DNA from: Akkermansia muciniphila | GTDB taxonomy: Bacteria > Verrucomicrobiota > Verrucomicrobiia > Limisphaerales > SIBE01 | Length of the DNA stretch: 41,645 bases | Assembly: GCA_945861765.1 (NCBI GenBank) | Contig: CAMAWP010000019.1 | Span: 1 to 41,645, forward strand | Direction: 5' to 3' | In this document: positions 9,748 through 20,582 of the stretch, piece by piece | Numbering within the stretch: position 1 is the stretch's first letter | Layout of the letters: every line of letters begins with the position of its first letter | The notes under the pieces: generated by a model | What the model was told of the DNA's origin: nothing | The model's input: only the letters and a program-made list of their open reading frames with translations | The model's database searches: none | Translations under genes and position numbers: made by a program

Positions 9748-9828
9748 ACTCCCGAAGTTTGACAGCTCCGGGAGTGTTGCAGAGTCTCCGTTTCGTGAAC
9801 TGCTCAAAGTTTACGAAAGGAGACCAGA

Positions 9829-10263
9829 ATGAATACGTTCAATAGTCTGAAGCACACGACATGGGAATGCAAATATCACGTGGTATTCATACCGAAGTAT
9901 CGGAAGAAAGTGTTGTATCAGCAGTTGCGGAGGGAACTTGGAGGGGTGTTTCGGGAGTTGGTGAAACGGCAGGAGAGCGAAGTGTTGGAAGGGCATCTGA
10001 TGGCCGATCATGTGCATATGCTGATCTCGATCCCGCCGAAGCATTCGGTGTCGGCAATAATGGGGTTTGTGACAGGCAAAAGCGCCATTCACATTGCGCG
10101 GGTGTATGCTGGCCGGAGACGAAGTTTCGTGGGCCAGCATTTTTGGGCGAGGGGATATTGGGTGTCGACGGTAGGGAAGAACGAAGCGGCAGTGCGTCGA
10201 TACATCCAGGAGCAGGAAAAGGAAGACCAACGCCTGGACCAACTGGAGCTACCGGCGCTTTGA
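9829..10263 (+). CDS. tnpA: IS200/IS605 Y1 transposase
   Basis: This 144-residue HUH-type Y1 transposase is of full length for IS200 TnpA. The HUH motif is H61-V-H63 (MADHVHMLISIPP), and the catalytic tyrosine is Y125 in RRYIQEQ. The family opening, HTTWECKYHVVFIPKYRKK, is intact. A good ribosome site, AAAGGAG (9816-9822), precedes the ATG by 6 bases. No stop or missing catalytic residue is visible, so the enzyme may be active. It is encoded in the same direction as the host transposase gene that it interrupts. No TnpB/IscB-like accessory gene is present. Confidence 0.95.
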   Translation: MNTFNSLKHTTWECKYHVVFIPKYRKKVLYQQLRRELGGVFRELVKRQESEVLEGHLMADHVHMLISIPPKHSVSAIMGFVTGKSAIHIARVYAGRRRSFVGQHFWARGYWVSTVGKNEAAVRRYIQEQEKEDQRLDQLELPAL

Positions 10264-10313
10264 GCGCCTCACGGAACAACTAATCCGCTTTGAGCGGTTC
10301 ACGCTATTTCAAG

Positions 10314-10332
10314 CCTCCGGCTTTGCCGGAGG
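10314..10332. repeat. Right-end hairpin of the IS200-type element
   Basis: CCTCCGGC-TTT-GCCGGAGG is a perfect 8-bp stem with a 3-base loop, 9 bases inside the right boundary. It mirrors the left hairpin in length and outer base pairs (CCTCC/GGAGG). Confidence 0.8.
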
Positions 10333-10341
10333 TCGTTGACT

Positions 10342-11524
10342 GAGCCGGATGAGCCGATTGGATTGCGTGCGGGAAAGCTTGCGGCTGGCTTTGCCGGAAC
10401 TGGAAGGGATGGTGGGGCCGGAGGCGCGTCCGGTGTTTTGGCTGGAACTGTGGGAGCGTTATGTGGAAAGCCAGACGGACTATCGGGCCGGCAGTGAGGC
10501 GCTGGCGCGCAAGCTGGTGGAAGCGGGCACGGACACGGCGCGCTTGCTGGAATGGGCGCGCGGCCAGTCCAGGGACCACTTCACGCCGGGTGCGCAACTG
10601 ACGCTCTTGGAGCGGGTCTTTGGCGAACAATTTGAAATGAGCCAAAGCCAGGCCGCGCCCAAAAACAAAGGAGAACTGAGTTCGGATCGGGTGCAGAACC
10701 CGCACGATCCGGAAGCGACTTATGCGGTCAAAGGCGAAGGGAAAAAGAAGAAAGAACACGTGGGCTACAAAGTGCAAGTGGCCGAGACGGTCACGCAAGC
10801 CGAGCTTGGGCCCGGAGAGCCGACGAGCAATTTCATCACGGGAATTGTGACGCATGCCGCGCACCAGAGCGACCCAGCGGGCGCCGAAAAGATGGAAGCC
10901 GAGCAAGCGGAGATGGGGTTGGAGAAGCCGCCGGTGCAGTACGTGGATGCGGCGTATGTTTCGGCGGAGAAGCTGGCGGGCGCGCAGGCCGAGGGTCGGC
11001 AATTGATCGGGCCAGCGCTCTGTGCCCCGCACAACAACGGCGGACGATTCACGGCCGAATCCTTTGACATTGAAGTCGAGCAGCGGCGGGCGCTTTGTCC
11101 TGCCGGCAAACTCAACACCCAATGCAGCCGGCTGGAGAACCAAACCACAGGCCAGGTGAGCTATCGCTTGGAATGGGGCCAGGACTGCCAGCAATGTCCG
11201 CTGCGAGCCCAATGCATCGGACCCGACCAATCGCATCGCACTCTGGTTGTGGGTGAACATCACACCGTATTGCAAGCGCGGCGCAAGGAACAAAAGACGG
11301 AAGCCTTTGCCAAAGAGATGAAACACCGTAATGGGATTGAGGGCACGCAAAGCGAGTTGGTGCGGGCGCATGGGATTCGGCGGGCGCGCTATCGAGGCTT
11401 GGCCAAAGTGCGGCTACAGAACTATTTTGCGGCTGCGGCCTGCAACGTGAAACGGTGGATCAACCGGAAAGTGTGGAACTTGAAACAAGCCAGTTCGGTG
11501 GCGGCCGTTGGGACGGCACACTGA
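10342..11524 (+). pseudogene. IS1182-type transposase, 3' part
   Basis: This is the catalytic part of the split DDE transposase, open from the insertion point to 11524; an ATG at 10349 could start a 391-residue product. It contains NPHDPEATYAVKGEG (probable first Asp), VQYVDAAYVSAEKLAG (second Asp), a Cys cluster (CQQCPLRAQC) and KHRNGIEGTQSEL (third acidic residue, Glu) followed by HGIRRARYRGL. The sequence is otherwise undamaged, so disruption by the IS200-type element looks recent. Without the N-terminal region the protein is unlikely to transpose. Confidence 0.82.
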
Positions 11525-11791
11525 GCGTCCCCATCGGAGACAATCCTCGGAGAAAAGTCGCGATCAGCCTCGCCCGCTCTCCTTTGAGCGCTCACCGGTG
11601 CAAAAACCCGCCGCGAATGACCGAGCTGCTGATCAGCCGTTCCCGGATTCACCATGGACGCCATCAGCGCAGAAAGGCTCTCAGCGATCTCAATGCAGAT
11701 TCTCTTATCCACTGCATAAACCAACCTCTGCTGAAAAACCCCCAGCATCACGCCAGAATCATTCTCAAGAACTGACCCCAAAGGCTGTGGG
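11525..11791. other. Gap after the transposase remnant
   Basis: These 267 bases lie between two convergent genes. They may include the right end of the outer insertion element, but I could not find a convincing inverted repeat. Open frames on either strand here have no recognisable family. Confidence 0.4.
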
Positions 11792-13246
11792 TTACGCGAG
11801 GATGGATCGCAGCACCTGTCCCTGCACATCGGTCAGGCGAAAGTCGCGGCCGCCGAAGCGATAGGTCAGGCGCTCGTGGTCCAGACCGAGCAAATGCAGC
11901 ACCGTGGCCCAAAGATCGTAAAACGTGCAGGGATCTTCCACCGCATAATAGCCAAGCTCGTCGGTTGCGCCAAACACGGCGCCTCCCCGCACACCGCCAC
12001 CCGCCAGCCAGAGGCTGAAGCCAAACGGATTGTGGTCCCGCCCGTCGCTGCCCTGCGAGAACGGTGTCCGGCCAAACTCTCCAGAGAACAGGATGATCGT
12101 TTCGTCTAACAGGCCGCGCGCCTTTAAGTCGCGGATGAGTCCAGCGAGCGGTTGGTCCACCTGAAACGCCATCGAGCCGTGGCCCTCCTTGAGCTTGCCG
12201 TGTTGATCCCACGGATTGCCCGGACCGCCGGCACCGATGCCGCCGGAGAGGCAACTCAGCTCGACAAAGCGCACACCCCGCTCGATCAATCTCCGCGCGA
12301 CCAGGCATTGCCGGGCGTAGGCGGCCTTGTTCTTGTCCGTTGCATCGAGCCCGTAAAGCTTCTTGGTCGCGTCGCTCTCGCCGGTGAGATCACACAGCTC
12401 CGGCACCGCCGCCTGCATGCGATAGGCCGTTTCGTAGTTGCGAATGGCGGCTTCCACCTGCGGTTCGCGAAGCGATTGAGTGAAACGCTCGTCGGACTCG
12501 CGAATGAAGCCCAGCCGGCGCCGCTGCAGAGCGTCGCGTTCGCCCGGCTTGATGTTCGCCAGCGCGGGATCGCGATCCACCTGCAAGACTGACGCCTGAT
12601 GTTGCGCCGGCAGGTACCCGCTGCTGAACAGCCCAACGCCCCCGTGTGGCACAGCCGCCCCGCCGCTCTGCAGCACAACGAAGCCGGGCAGCTCCTGATT
12701 CTCCGAGCCGAGACCATAACACGTCCAGGCGCCCGCACTCGGGTGTCCCAGAAACGGAAAGCCCGTATGCACGGAGTAATTTCCCTGCGCGTGCTCGTTG
12801 ACCTTGGTGGTCATGGAACGGATCACCGCCAGATCGTCGGCCAGATCCGCAAGGTGCGGGAACAGGCCGGTCATCTCGATGCCGCTCTGGCCGCGCGGCC
12901 GCGTCTCCCAGGGGCTGGCCATGATGTTTCCGTTGTCGTTGAACATCGTCGGTTTCACCGGCACCGGCATCGGCTGGCCGTGCCGCTTCTTTAACTCCGG
13001 CTTCGGATCGAACGAGTCGAGATGCGACACTCCGCCACTCATGTAGGCGAAGATCACGTGTTTCGCTCGCGGCCGAAAGTGGGCAGAGCGGATGGAACTG
13101 GTGAAGGGCGCCGCGCCGAACGCATTGTTCGGGAGCAGTGCCGACAAGGCCAGTGAGCCGAAGCCGAGTGAGCAGAGGCGCAACATCTCGCGCCGGGACA
13201 AAATGGTCATTTGTTGAGGATCGCGCATAACGGTTTCATCGGACAT
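11792..13246 (-). CDS. Tat-exported DUF1501 protein
   Basis: This 484-residue DUF1501 protein has a twin-arginine signal, [19 protein letters not shown], ending near NAFGAAP. Diagnostic segments are [37 protein letters not shown] and [22 protein letters not shown] at 13246 is the first start; 13210 would also keep the Tat motif. The start overlaps the end of the upstream DUF1549/DUF1553 gene by 11 bases, which points to translational coupling. The enzyme activity is unknown. Confidence 0.93.
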   Translation of the reverse strand: MSDETVMRDPQQMTILSRREMLRLCSLGFGSLALSALLPNNAFGAAPFTSSIRSAHFRPRAKHVIFAYMSGGVSHLDSFDPKPELKKRHGQPMPVPVKPTMFNDNGNIMASPWETRPRGQSGIEMTGLFPHLADLADDLAVIRSMTTKVNEHAQGNYSVHTGFPFLGHPSAGAWTCYGLGSENQELPGFVVLQSGGAAVPHGGVGLFSSGYLPAQHQASVLQVDRDPALANIKPGERDALQRRRLGFIRESDERFTQSLREPQVEAAIRNYETAYRMQAAVPELCDLTGESDATKKLYGLDATDKNKAAYARQCLVARRLIERGVRFVELSCLSGGIGAGGPGNPWDQHGKLKEGHGSMAFQVDQPLAGLIRDLKARGLLDETIILFSGEFGRTPFSQGSDGRDHNPFGFSLWLAGGGVRGGAVFGATDELGYYAVEDPCTFYDLWATVLHLLGLDHERLTYRFGGRDFRLTDVQGQVLRSILA

Positions 13247-16200
13247 AAATGAACTCTTTCAAATTGAACAACGACTGTGCGAAGTCACGCCAGACTTGTG
13301 GGTCGTTGCCAAGGCCGTGTTCACGGGCCAGGTCTGCCAGATAGGCGCGGCTTCCGGCCAGTTCCGCGTCGGTTGGCAAACGGGCCAGGGCCTCCTCGAA
13401 CATCCGGCGCACACGGGCCTCGGCGTCCGCGGTGTCACGCAGCGCGGAATCGGCCCACTGTGCCGACAGTTCGAGGATGAACGGGTCGTTCAGCAGCGCG
13501 AGCGATTGCGCGGGAACATTCGTCGTGTCGCGACGGCCGAGCGTGCTAAACGGCTTGGGCGCGTCGAACGTTTCGAGGAATGGACTCAGGAAATTCCTTC
13601 GGATGGTCAGGTAAACGCTGCGCCGCCTTTGCTCAGCGGGCGGGGCCAGCGCGTTGCCGCCAGGACCGAACATGGTGGGATCAAGCCGCCCACTCACCGC
13701 GAGGAGACTGTCGCGGATCGCTTCAGCTTCGAGCCGGCGCATGCGCGTATGCGAAAGCAGTTCATTGCCCGGATCGATTTCCTGCGCGCGCGCCGGCCCT
13801 TCGCTCGACATCTGGTAGGCCCGTGTAGTGACGAGAAAGCGGATCAAATCCTTGAACGACCAGCCCCTGTCCACGAACCGTGTAGCGAGAAAATCGAGTA
13901 ATTCGGGATGCGACGGCCTGTCGCCCAGGTGCCCGAAATTGTCCACTGTCGCGACCAACCCGCGTCCGAACAGGTGGTGCCAGACGCGATTGACCATGAC
14001 GCGAGCAGTCAGCGGATTGGCGGCGTTGGCCAGATCGTTGGCCAGTTCGAGCCGGCCACTGAGCCTGGTCTCGTAAGGACGGCCGGAGACCAACCGCACA
14101 TAAGCGCGCGGGATTGGCTCCATCGGCCGCGTGTGATCGCCGCGCGAGAGGAGCGGCGCATTGTAGCCGGCGGTCTCCAGGACACCGGGCGCGCGACGCG
14201 GCAACGGAATCTCCGCCTCAAGACGCCGGTACTCAGCCACGAGTGGGGCGAGCGCCGGCAGTTCCTTCAGAGAAACCGGCAGCAATCCGCCGCGCAGGAA
14301 CGCGTCGAGGAACACGCGCTGATCCTCGTTGAGTGAGTCGCTTCGCCAGGCGGCCACCGCTTCCGTCAGTTCCCCTCCGATGCCTCTGGCAAACTCCTCC
14401 GGCGACTTCGGAAATTCACCTCGCAGGAGGAGGGTCAGCGGGGTTGCCTCGTCCTTCGGCGGCGCCTTGCCATCGTGGAAGACGACACGTTCGACGCCGA
14501 AGAACGAGCGCCCGCCTGGGCCCGGCGTGGCACGGTCGCGTGCGCTCACGTCCTCGGCGGTCGCGAATTCCAGATACGCCATCGAACCCTTGCGATACGC
14601 GGTGTCGAGCCGCACCCACGTGGGCGCGTCACTGTTGAGCGCTGACTGCGGGAAGATGTTGCCGCTGCCCAGCGGGTAGTTGTCCGTGATCAACCGCACA
14701 CGCGCGCCTTTGCCGCCGAGCGCGCGGACGCTGATGCTGTCGCTCTCGACCTTGAAGCGCGGCGAGGTGAATATCCCGTTATGCTTTTGCGACAGGCGGT
14801 GACTGAAAACCCCCGCGGGCCACAGCCCGGTCAAGACGCGGTCGCCTTCCGGTTCGAGGGAAAAATCGCCAGGCCGCGCGACGGCTTCGGGCGGATTCAA
14901 CCCGTGCTGGAACCAATGGCTCGCCTCGTCGCCGCTCAGATCCCACGCCAGCTTGAACGGGGCGGCATTGAACTTCTTCCGCTCCCACAGTTCGTCCACA
15001 TGTTTCTTTGTGAACGCTTGCCCGCCGGATGAGTAAGCCTCCCCGGACTTATCACGCAACTGAAACCAGACATTCAGCGGGTGGTTCTCGCTGCTCGCCG
15101 CGGCCTCGAACGCGGCCAGCATTCGGTTGCGTGCGGCGTCGCGTTGGGCGTAGTCGGGAAATTGGTTCGCCAGGGCGGCGCGCTCGAGTTCGATCTCGGC
15201 GAGCAATCGCGCCTTTTCCTCGCGCTCGTCCGCGGTCAGCGCCGCCGCGATCTCGGCGGGCGAAACCAGTCCAGGGCCGGCACGGAACGAGTTGGCGATC
15301 TCGTTCGTGCCGAGCGGGCGATCGTAGAGCCGGGCTTCTTCGATTTCGCCGGCCAGGAACGGATTGCCGCCGCCAGTATGCCGCATCCCGAAGAGCACGC
15401 GCGCGGACTTCGCCTCGAAAGTTCGCAAGGTGTCGCCGACCGGCGTGTAGGGCGAACCGTAGGGCGCGCCGTTGCGGAAAAGAGCAATGCTGTTGTCCGC
15501 GCGATAGACGATCGCCAGATGGACCAACTCTTCGGATTTGCTCGTTTCAGCCGGCCCATTCGCGCTTCGGGTGCGTCGGAATCCATCGCTGCCGGCCATC
15601 CATTTCCGCGACTCCTGCTCGGCGAAGACGATGGCGTCGAACACCCCGCCGTTTGCCGACTCGACGCTGAGCGCACCGCCTCCACGCTGTTCGAGATTCG
15701 CCAGCGCGACCCAAACTTCGAGTGTCTTCTCACGGAGCGCGCGTTCCAATAACTCCGTGCGGACGAAGGCGCCTTTGCCGTCCAGGATAAGCCGCCCATT
15801 GCGGATGACCGCGCCGCCCTGGAGTTGGCCGTGCAAGCCTCCGAGAGAGTCGCGCGCATCGCCATCGAACGTCCAGGCGGCCATCGGCGTGACCGCACTT
15901 TCGCTCGCGTTCGCGACATCCCGTGTTCGCAGCACGGCGGCCCGGCCCGCGGCATTGATCTGGGTAATGCGACGTTCCAGGCCCTGGATGCGGTCTCTGA
16001 TTTCGTCACCGGCCATGGGCAGTCGGTTGGTCGCGCCGTGGCTCAGCGACGCGAGAAGATGCTCGGACAGTTGGCTCGCGGATTTGGCCCAGGCGTCGGC
16101 GATCCCGGTCTTGAGGACGCTTTTCAATTTCTCCAACTCGTCGCGATGCACTCGCAGCCGTTCCGGCGTGTCGATGGTCACCTGCGCCGGCCGGCAGCTT

Positions 16201-17090
16201 GCGAAGATGCCATGGAGGGCATAGTAATCGCGCTGACTGACAGGGTCGAACTTGTGGTCGTGGCAGCGGGCGCACGCGATGGTGAGGCCTTGGAATGCCT
16301 TGGAGACAGTGTCGATCTGGTTCTCGACCGTCTTGACCTGTTCATCAAGCGTGTCCACGGGCTGAAACCCATGCTCAACCAGGCGGAGATGCGCGAGGCC
16401 CAGCAGGGATTCATTAATCCCATCGGCTTTGTTCCAGCGTGGCGCCGGCAGCAGATCGCCCGCGAGATGTTCGCGGATGAGTTGGTCGCACGGCACGTCC
16501 GCGTTGAAGGCGCGGATGAGATAATCGCGATAGCGCCACGCATTCGGGATTTCCGGATCGCCCTCGCTGCCGTGCGTCTCGGCGAAGCGCACGAGATCCA
16601 TCCAATGCCTTGCCCAGCGCTCACCGAAGTGGGGAGAAGTGAGCAGACGGTCCACCACCTTCTCGCAGGCGTTGAGCGAAAGGTCCTCAACGAATGCACG
16701 CACCTCCGCCAGCGTCGGCGGGAGGCCTGTAAGTGCGAATGTAACGCGCCGGAGGAAAGTCCGCTTGTCCGCCGGGGAAGCCGGCGCCAATCCGCGCTCC
16801 TCCATTTTCGCCAGGAGGAAACGATCCACGGGGTGATCAGACCAAGCCGCGTTTGCGACGGACGGGACGGCTGGTTTCAGAATGGGCTTGAAACTCCACC
16901 AATCCTTGCGCTCGGAAAAGATCCCATCCCAAGCTCCGTCCTCCGTCGCGGCGATCGCCGGTGTCTGATCAGAGCCAAGTGGAACCGGATCCAGATTCCT
17001 TTGACCGGCAAACGTGGCCAGAGCCGTCAGAATGCAGATCGAGCCGGCCACCAGGATGAGAATATTCCGACATTTTGACGGGGTTTGCAT
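13236..17090 (-). CDS. DUF1549/LamG/DUF1553 protein lacking the N-terminal cytochrome
   Basis: This protein of about 1284 residues starts at the ATG at 17090, followed by a hydrophobic export segment ([20 protein letters not shown]). The open frame continues to 17360, but that part runs through an intergenic palindrome and is not credible. There is no N-terminal CxxCH cytochrome domain. DUF1549 begins near residue 85 ([13 protein letters not shown]), with the internal CxxCH motif [12 protein letters not shown] near 273. A LamG/concanavalin-like domain (about 395-605, [15 protein letters not shown] to [13 protein letters not shown]) and a further beta-rich stretch sit between DUF1549 and DUF1553 (from about 1020, [13 protein letters not shown]). 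LamG domains usually bind glycans, which suggests but does not prove a polysaccharide target. It is paired with the overlapping DUF1501 gene. Confidence 0.9.
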   Translation of the reverse strand: MQTPSKCRNILILVAGSICILTALATFAGQRNLDPVPLGSDQTPAIAATEDGAWDGIFSERKDWWSFKPILKPAVPSVANAAWSDHPVDRFLLAKMEERGLAPASPADKRTFLRRVTFALTGLPPTLAEVRAFVEDLSLNACEKVVDRLLTSPHFGERWARHWMDLVRFAETHGSEGDPEIPNAWRYRDYLIRAFNADVPCDQLIREHLAGDLLPAPRWNKADGINESLLGLAHLRLVEHGFQPVDTLDEQVKTVENQIDTVSKAFQGLTIACARCHDHKFDPVSQRDYYALHGIFASCRPAQVTIDTPERLRVHRDELEKLKSVLKTGIADAWAKSASQLSEHLLASLSHGATNRLPMAGDEIRDRIQGLERRITQINAAGRAAVLRTRDVANASESAVTPMAAWTFDGDARDSLGGLHGQLQGGAVIRNGRLILDGKGAFVRTELLERALREKTLEVWVALANLEQRGGGALSVESANGGVFDAIVFAEQESRKWMAGSDGFRRTRSANGPAETSKSEELVHLAIVYRADNSIALFRNGAPYGSPYTPVGDTLRTFEAKSARVLFGMRHTGGGNPFLAGEIEEARLYDRPLGTNEIANSFRAGPGLVSPAEIAAALTADEREEKARLLAEIELERAALANQFPDYAQRDAARNRMLAAFEAAASSENHPLNVWFQLRDKSGEAYSSGGQAFTKKHVDELWERKKFNAAPFKLAWDLSGDEASHWFQHGLNPPEAVARPGDFSLEPEGDRVLTGLWPAGVFSHRLSQKHNGIFTSPRFKVESDSISVRALGGKGARVRLITDNYPLGSGNIFPQSALNSDAPTWVRLDTAYRKGSMAYLEFATAEDVSARDRATPGPGGRSFFGVERVVFHDGKAPPKDEATPLTLLLRGEFPKSPEEFARGIGGELTEAVAAWRSDSLNEDQRVFLDAFLRGGLLPVSLKELPALAPLVAEYRRLEAEIPLPRRAPGVLETAGYNAPLLSRGDHTRPMEPIPRAYVRLVSGRPYETRLSGRLELANDLANAANPLTARVMVNRVWHHLFGRGLVATVDNFGHLGDRPSHPELLDFLATRFVDRGWSFKDLIRFLVTTRAYQMSSEGPARAQEIDPGNELLSHTRMRRLEAEAIRDSLLAVSGRLDPTMFGPGGNALAPPAEQRRRSVYLTIRRNFLSPFLETFDAPKPFSTLGRRDTTNVPAQSLALLNDPFILELSAQWADSALRDTADAEARVRRMFEEALARLPTDAELAGSRAYLADLAREHGLGNDPQVWRDFAQSLFNLKEFIYVR

Positions 17091-17109
17091 CCAGGAACCT
17101 TTTAACGAT

Positions 17110-17171
17110 CCCCTCACCCGCCCTCCGGGCACCCTCTCCCCATCGGATGGGGAGAGGGGCGGGGTGAGGGG
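17110..17171. repeat. Long imperfect palindrome, CCCCTCACCC type
   Basis: The outer arms CCCCTCACCC (17110-17119) and GGGTGAGGGG (17162-17171) and the inner arms CTCTCCCCATC (17134-17144) and GATGGGGAGAG (17146-17156) make a nested hairpin of about 62 bases. It looks like a dispersed intergenic repeat. It also shows that the open frame upstream of 17090 is not coding. Confidence 0.75.
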
Positions 17172-17457
17172 GGCTCCGGCTCCGTCAAGGCTCATGGGCG
17201 GGAAGTGTGCCGAACTGCTGAGATGCCGGCGCGAGGCTAAAGGCGGAAGAGGATCGATCATTTTCTTACACGATGAGCGTAAGCCCGGCGGAGACGGGGG
17301 GTGCTGTCTGGTTTTCATGGTTTGGAATGTGAGCATGATTGCCAAAGACCATTTCCACAATTCTCTTTTTGACGGAGCCCTGAATTTCGGCCTGATTCTG
17401 ATTCCATATTTTGGATTCCATCAGCAATTCTTTCGGACTGCGCGCACTTCGTGATCC

Positions 17458-17519
17458 GTTTGGAGTCCTGGCTTTAGCCGGCTTTCACGCGCCAACCGGC
17501 TAAAGCCGGGACTCCAAAC
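17458..17519. repeat. Long hairpin, GGAGTCC-GGCTTTAGCC type
   Basis: Two 24-base arms (17458-17481 and 17496-17519) pair at 23 of 24 positions around a 14-base loop. The core is GGCTTTAGCCGG and the outer part is GTTTGGAGTCC. It resembles a dispersed REP-like element; a terminator or attenuator role for the gene at 17596 is possible but less likely. Confidence 0.75.
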
Positions 17520-17595
17520 CTGCCCTAATGAGAATTGCTGGGATTCCATACTTTGGATTGCCATGAGCTCGCAATTTGGAGATAATAAATTTCTT

Positions 17596-18936
17596 ATGTT
17601 GAAAATCATGGGCAAATCGATGGGTCATTTTTGCGACGGGCTTTCACGGCGGGACTTCATGCGGATCGGAGGTCTGGCCCTGGGGGGACTTTCTCTCCCG
17701 CAATTGCTCGAGGCGGAGCAGCGCTCCGGCATTCGCAAGTCTCACAAAGCTGTCATCATGATTTACCTGGTCGGCGCGCCGCCTCATCAGGACATGTTCG
17801 ACCTGAAGATGGACGCGCCCATCGAAATTCGCGGACCGCACAAGCCGATTTCCACAAATGTGCCGGGCATCCAGATTTCCGAGCACATGCCCTATTGCGC
17901 CCGGATCATGGACAGGCTGGTGCCCATCCGCACTATGTATGGCTCCCCGAACGGGGACCACGATTCTTTTATTTGTTACACGGGCCGGCCGGTGCCGAAG
18001 CAGCCGCCAGGCGGGTGGCCATCTCTGGGTTCGGTGCTCTCGAAGCTCCAAGGCCCGTCCGAGCCGATGGTTCCCGCCTTCGTAGGTCTGGCGCCCAAGG
18101 CGGGGCATCCGCCCTACGGTTCCCCCGGACATCCCGGTTTTCTCGGTCCCGCCCACTCCGCTTTCCGCTCAGGCGGCGCAGGGATGCAAGACCTGAAACT
18201 CAATGAGATCTCGCTCGACCGCCTGCAGGATCGAAAGGCGCTGCTGGCCGGCTTCGATCAGTTTCGCCGCGAGATCGACCACAGTGGTCTCGTCGAAGGC
18301 ATGGACGCCTTCAAGCAGCAGGCCTTTAACATCCTGACCTCGAGCAAACTGATGGAAGCATTCGATTTGAGCAGTGAACCCGCGAAGGTGCGGGAGCGCT
18401 ATGGCAAGGGCGATTCGAGGAATTACGGCGACGGTGCGCCGCGCAATTGCGAGCATTTTCTGATCGCCCGCCGCCTGGTGGAAGCAGGCGCCCGTTGCGT
18501 CACCCTCAACTTCGGACGCTGGGATTTCCACAGCAATAACCACAGCGAGTTGCTCACGCATCTGCCCTTGTTTGACCAGGCCATGAGCGCGCTCGTCGAG
18601 GATCTTCATCAGCGCGGCCTGGACAAGGACGTGGCGGTGGTGGCTTGGGGCGAATTCGGGCGCACACCGCAGATCAACCCAGACGCCGGTCGCGATCATT
18701 GGCCGCAGGTCGGTTGCGCTTTGCTCGCGGGCGGAGGCATGAAAACCGGCCAGGTCATTGGCGCGACGGATCGCCTCGGCGGAGCCATTGAGTCGCGCGG
18801 CGTCCATTTCGGGGAAGTCTTCGCCACGCTGTATCACCAACTCGGCATCGACACGAGCCGCGTCACAATTCCTGACCTGTCTGGCCGTCCCCAATATCTT
18901 GTGGACGGCTGGCAGCCGATGCCGGAATTGGTTTAG
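17596..18936 (+). CDS. Tat-exported DUF1501 protein without an adjacent DUF1549 partner
   Basis: This DUF1501 protein has about 446 residues from the ATG at 17596. Starts at 17563, 17608 and 17620 also retain the twin-arginine motif LSRRDFMRIGGLALGG; 17596 was chosen for a GGAGA 13 bases upstream, which is only modest support. It differs from the other three copies in its first core motif (IYLVGAPPHQDMFDLKMDAP) and is shorter. The C-terminal part keeps WGEFGRTPQINPDAGRDHW and GQVIGATDRLGG. No DUF1549/DUF1553 gene lies next to it on the same strand; the nearest one is divergent, across a 0.5-kb gap, and already has its own partner. Function is otherwise unknown. Confidence 0.9.
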   Translation: MLKIMGKSMGHFCDGLSRRDFMRIGGLALGGLSLPQLLEAEQRSGIRKSHKAVIMIYLVGAPPHQDMFDLKMDAPIEIRGPHKPISTNVPGIQISEHMPYCARIMDRLVPIRTMYGSPNGDHDSFICYTGRPVPKQPPGGWPSLGSVLSKLQGPSEPMVPAFVGLAPKAGHPPYGSPGHPGFLGPAHSAFRSGGAGMQDLKLNEISLDRLQDRKALLAGFDQFRREIDHSGLVEGMDAFKQQAFNILTSSKLMEAFDLSSEPAKVRERYGKGDSRNYGDGAPRNCEHFLIARRLVEAGARCVTLNFGRWDFHSNNHSELLTHLPLFDQAMSALVEDLHQRGLDKDVAVVAWGEFGRTPQINPDAGRDHWPQVGCALLAGGGMKTGQVIGATDRLGGAIESRGVHFGEVFATLYHQLGIDTSRVTIPDLSGRPQYLVDGWQPMPELV

Positions 18937-19019
18937 CGCGGGTGAGAACTCCTGGTGTGTTGGGCAGGCATTGGGACCGCCTCCTTGGGCCGAGCGCGGG
19001 TCGGTGGACCAGACTTGAC

Positions 19020-20582
19020 TTAAGCGAAAACCGCCTGGATCACCTGGCCATGCACGTCGGTCAGCCGCCGCTCGAAGCCGTTGTGATAGTAGGTGAGGCG
19101 TTCGTGATCGAGGCCGAGCAGGTGGAGGATGGTCGCATGAATGTCGTGAACGGTGACGACGTTCTCCGCCGCCTTGTAGCCGAATTCGTCGGTCGCGCCG
19201 TAGCTGAACCCTTTTTTCACACCCGCGCCGGCGAGCCAGCAGGTAAATCCGCTCGGGTTGTGGTCGCGGCCCTGTGCGCCCTTCTGGAAGGTCGGCATGC
19301 GGCCGAATTCGGTGCACCACACTACCAGGGTGTCTTCGAGCAAACCGCGTTGTTTGAGGTCGATCAGCAGGCCGGCCGTCGGCTTGTCGAGCACGGGGCC
19401 GTGGAGGCTGTATTGCTTGAAGAGATCCTTGTGGCCATCCCAGTTGCTCACGCCTTCGCCGCCGGTCTGGTAGGCGCCGTTGAAAAGCTGCACGAAGCGC
19501 ACGCCCTTTTCGATGAGGCGCCGGGCGAGAATGCAATTGCGCGCGTAGGCGGCGCGAAGCTCGTTCACCTTCGATCCGCCTTCATCCGCGCCATAGAGGC
19601 GCAGGATGTGAGCCGGCTCGGTTGAGAGGTTGGCCACTTCCGGAACGGTCAACTGCATCCGGGCGGCTAATTCATAGCTCGCGATGCGCGCGGCCAATTC
19701 GCTGTCGCCAGGGAAGAGCTCGGCGTGACGCTCGTTGAGGCGCAGAAGAAAATCGCGCGTCGCGGCGTCGGTGCCGCCTGCGATGGGACCGGGCCGGGCC
19801 AGGTTCCGGATGGGATTGGTGGCATTGAAATCGGTGCCTTGAAAGGCTGCGGGGAGAAAGCCCGGCGCCCAATTGTTGACGCTGTTCTGCGGCTTGCCGC
19901 GCGGATCGGGAATGGCCACATAGGCCGGCAGGCTTTGGTCCTCGCTGCCGAGCGCATAGGTCACCCAGGCGCCGACGCTCGGGAAGCCATCGAGTGTGTA
20001 GCCGGTGGACATGTAGTTTTCGCCGGGACCATGCGTGTTGGTCTTCCCCTGCATCGAATGGACGAAGCACAAATCGTCCACGAGGGCGCCCAGGTGCGGC
20101 ACGAGATCGGAAACCATCTTGCCGCTCTGACCGCGCGGACGGAATTCCCAAGGGCTTTTGGACAACGCCCCTTGCCCGCCTTGGAACGTGATCAGTTTCT
20201 CGTTTCCGGGCATGGGCTGGCCGTGGCGGCGGATCAGCTCCGGCTTGTAATCGAACGTGTCGAGGTGGCTGCATGCGCCGCTGCAAAAGATGACCAGGAC
20301 GTTCCGGGCCCGAGGGCTAAAGTGCGCCGCCCTGGGCGCGTAAGGCCGCCCCGGTTGGAAGGAAGGACGCAACGCCTCTTTCCCCGACACGTTTGCCGCG
20401 AGCAAACCCTGGCGTCCCAGCAAGTGCGTCAAAGCGATGGCACCGAGGCCCAGGGCGGCGTCGGCGAGGAAACGGCGGCGGTTCAGCAGGGGATGAGAGC
20501 CGAAGGCTGAACCAGCCGCTTGTCTCAATGCTTCCCGCGCGGCTCCTGACCCCTGCCCTGTGACTTCTGCTGGCTGCTTCAT
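19020..20582 (-). CDS. Tat-exported DUF1501 protein
   Basis: This is a 520-residue DUF1501 protein. The ATG at 20582 overlaps the TGA of the upstream gene as ATGA, a strong coupling signal; the open frame farther upstream lies inside that gene. The Tat signal is [20 protein letters not shown]. Core motifs are [56 protein letters not shown] and [18 protein letters not shown]. It is the last gene of the minus-strand unit that begins with the pseudopilin at 24403, and the partner of the cytochrome/discoidin protein. Confidence 0.94.
   Translation of the reverse strand: MKQPAEVTGQGSGAAREALRQAAGSAFGSHPLLNRRRFLADAALGLGAIALTHLLGRQGLLAANVSGKEALRPSFQPGRPYAPRAAHFSPRARNVLVIFCSGACSHLDTFDYKPELIRRHGQPMPGNEKLITFQGGQGALSKSPWEFRPRGQSGKMVSDLVPHLGALVDDLCFVHSMQGKTNTHGPGENYMSTGYTLDGFPSVGAWVTYALGSEDQSLPAYVAIPDPRGKPQNSVNNWAPGFLPAAFQGTDFNATNPIRNLARPGPIAGGTDAATRDFLLRLNERHAELFPGDSELAARIASYELAARMQLTVPEVANLSTEPAHILRLYGADEGGSKVNELRAAYARNCILARRLIEKGVRFVQLFNGAYQTGGEGVSNWDGHKDLFKQYSLHGPVLDKPTAGLLIDLKQRGLLEDTLVVWCTEFGRMPTFQKGAQGRDHNPSGFTCWLAGAGVKKGFSYGATDEFGYKAAENVVTVHDIHATILHLLGLDHERLTYYHNGFERRLTDVHGQVIQAVFA

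Larger units (their letters stand above)
9717..10341 (+). mobile_element. IS200/IS605-type element inserted in the transposase gene
   Basis: This is a 625-bp element with one transposase gene and a short hairpin near each end (9729-9747 and 10314-10332), as expected for the IS200/IS605 group. There are no terminal inverted repeats and no target duplication, which fits single-strand peel-and-paste transposition. The boundaries are inferred because precise removal restores the outer transposase frame; sliding both ends by one base (9716-10340) is equivalent. Confidence 0.85.
9370..11524 (+). mobile_element. Remnant IS1182-family element, split by an IS200-type element
   Basis: The outer element consists of an IS1182-type DDE transposase gene in two pieces, 9370-9716 and 10342-11524. 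Removing the 625 bases between them restores a single frame of 509 codons across a Val-Ser-Arg junction. The left part seems to lack the first few tens of residues expected for the family, starting almost directly at a CLDNGRVAVEPVLML segment, so the outer element was probably already truncated. I could not define terminal inverted repeats or a target duplication. Confidence 0.75.
17091..17562. other. Divergent intergenic region with two palindromic repeats
   Basis: This gap of about 470 bases separates the minus-strand DUF1549/LamG gene from the plus-strand DUF1501 gene. It holds two long inverted repeats (annotated separately) and an AT-rich stretch around 17330-17420. I could not choose a promoter for either gene. 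Confidence 0.6.

Noticed and set aside
11422-11829. Minus-strand frame across the end of the transposase
   Set aside because: It overlaps the catalytic end of the transposase and has no family features.
17091-17360. N-terminal extension of the DUF1549/LamG protein
   Set aside because: It runs through a long intergenic palindrome, and the signal segment begins at the ATG at 17090.
17458-17519. REP element mobilised by the IS200-type TnpA of this window
   Set aside because: The stem sequence differs from both ends of the element at 9717-10341, and TnpA is of IS200 type, encoded within its own intact ends.
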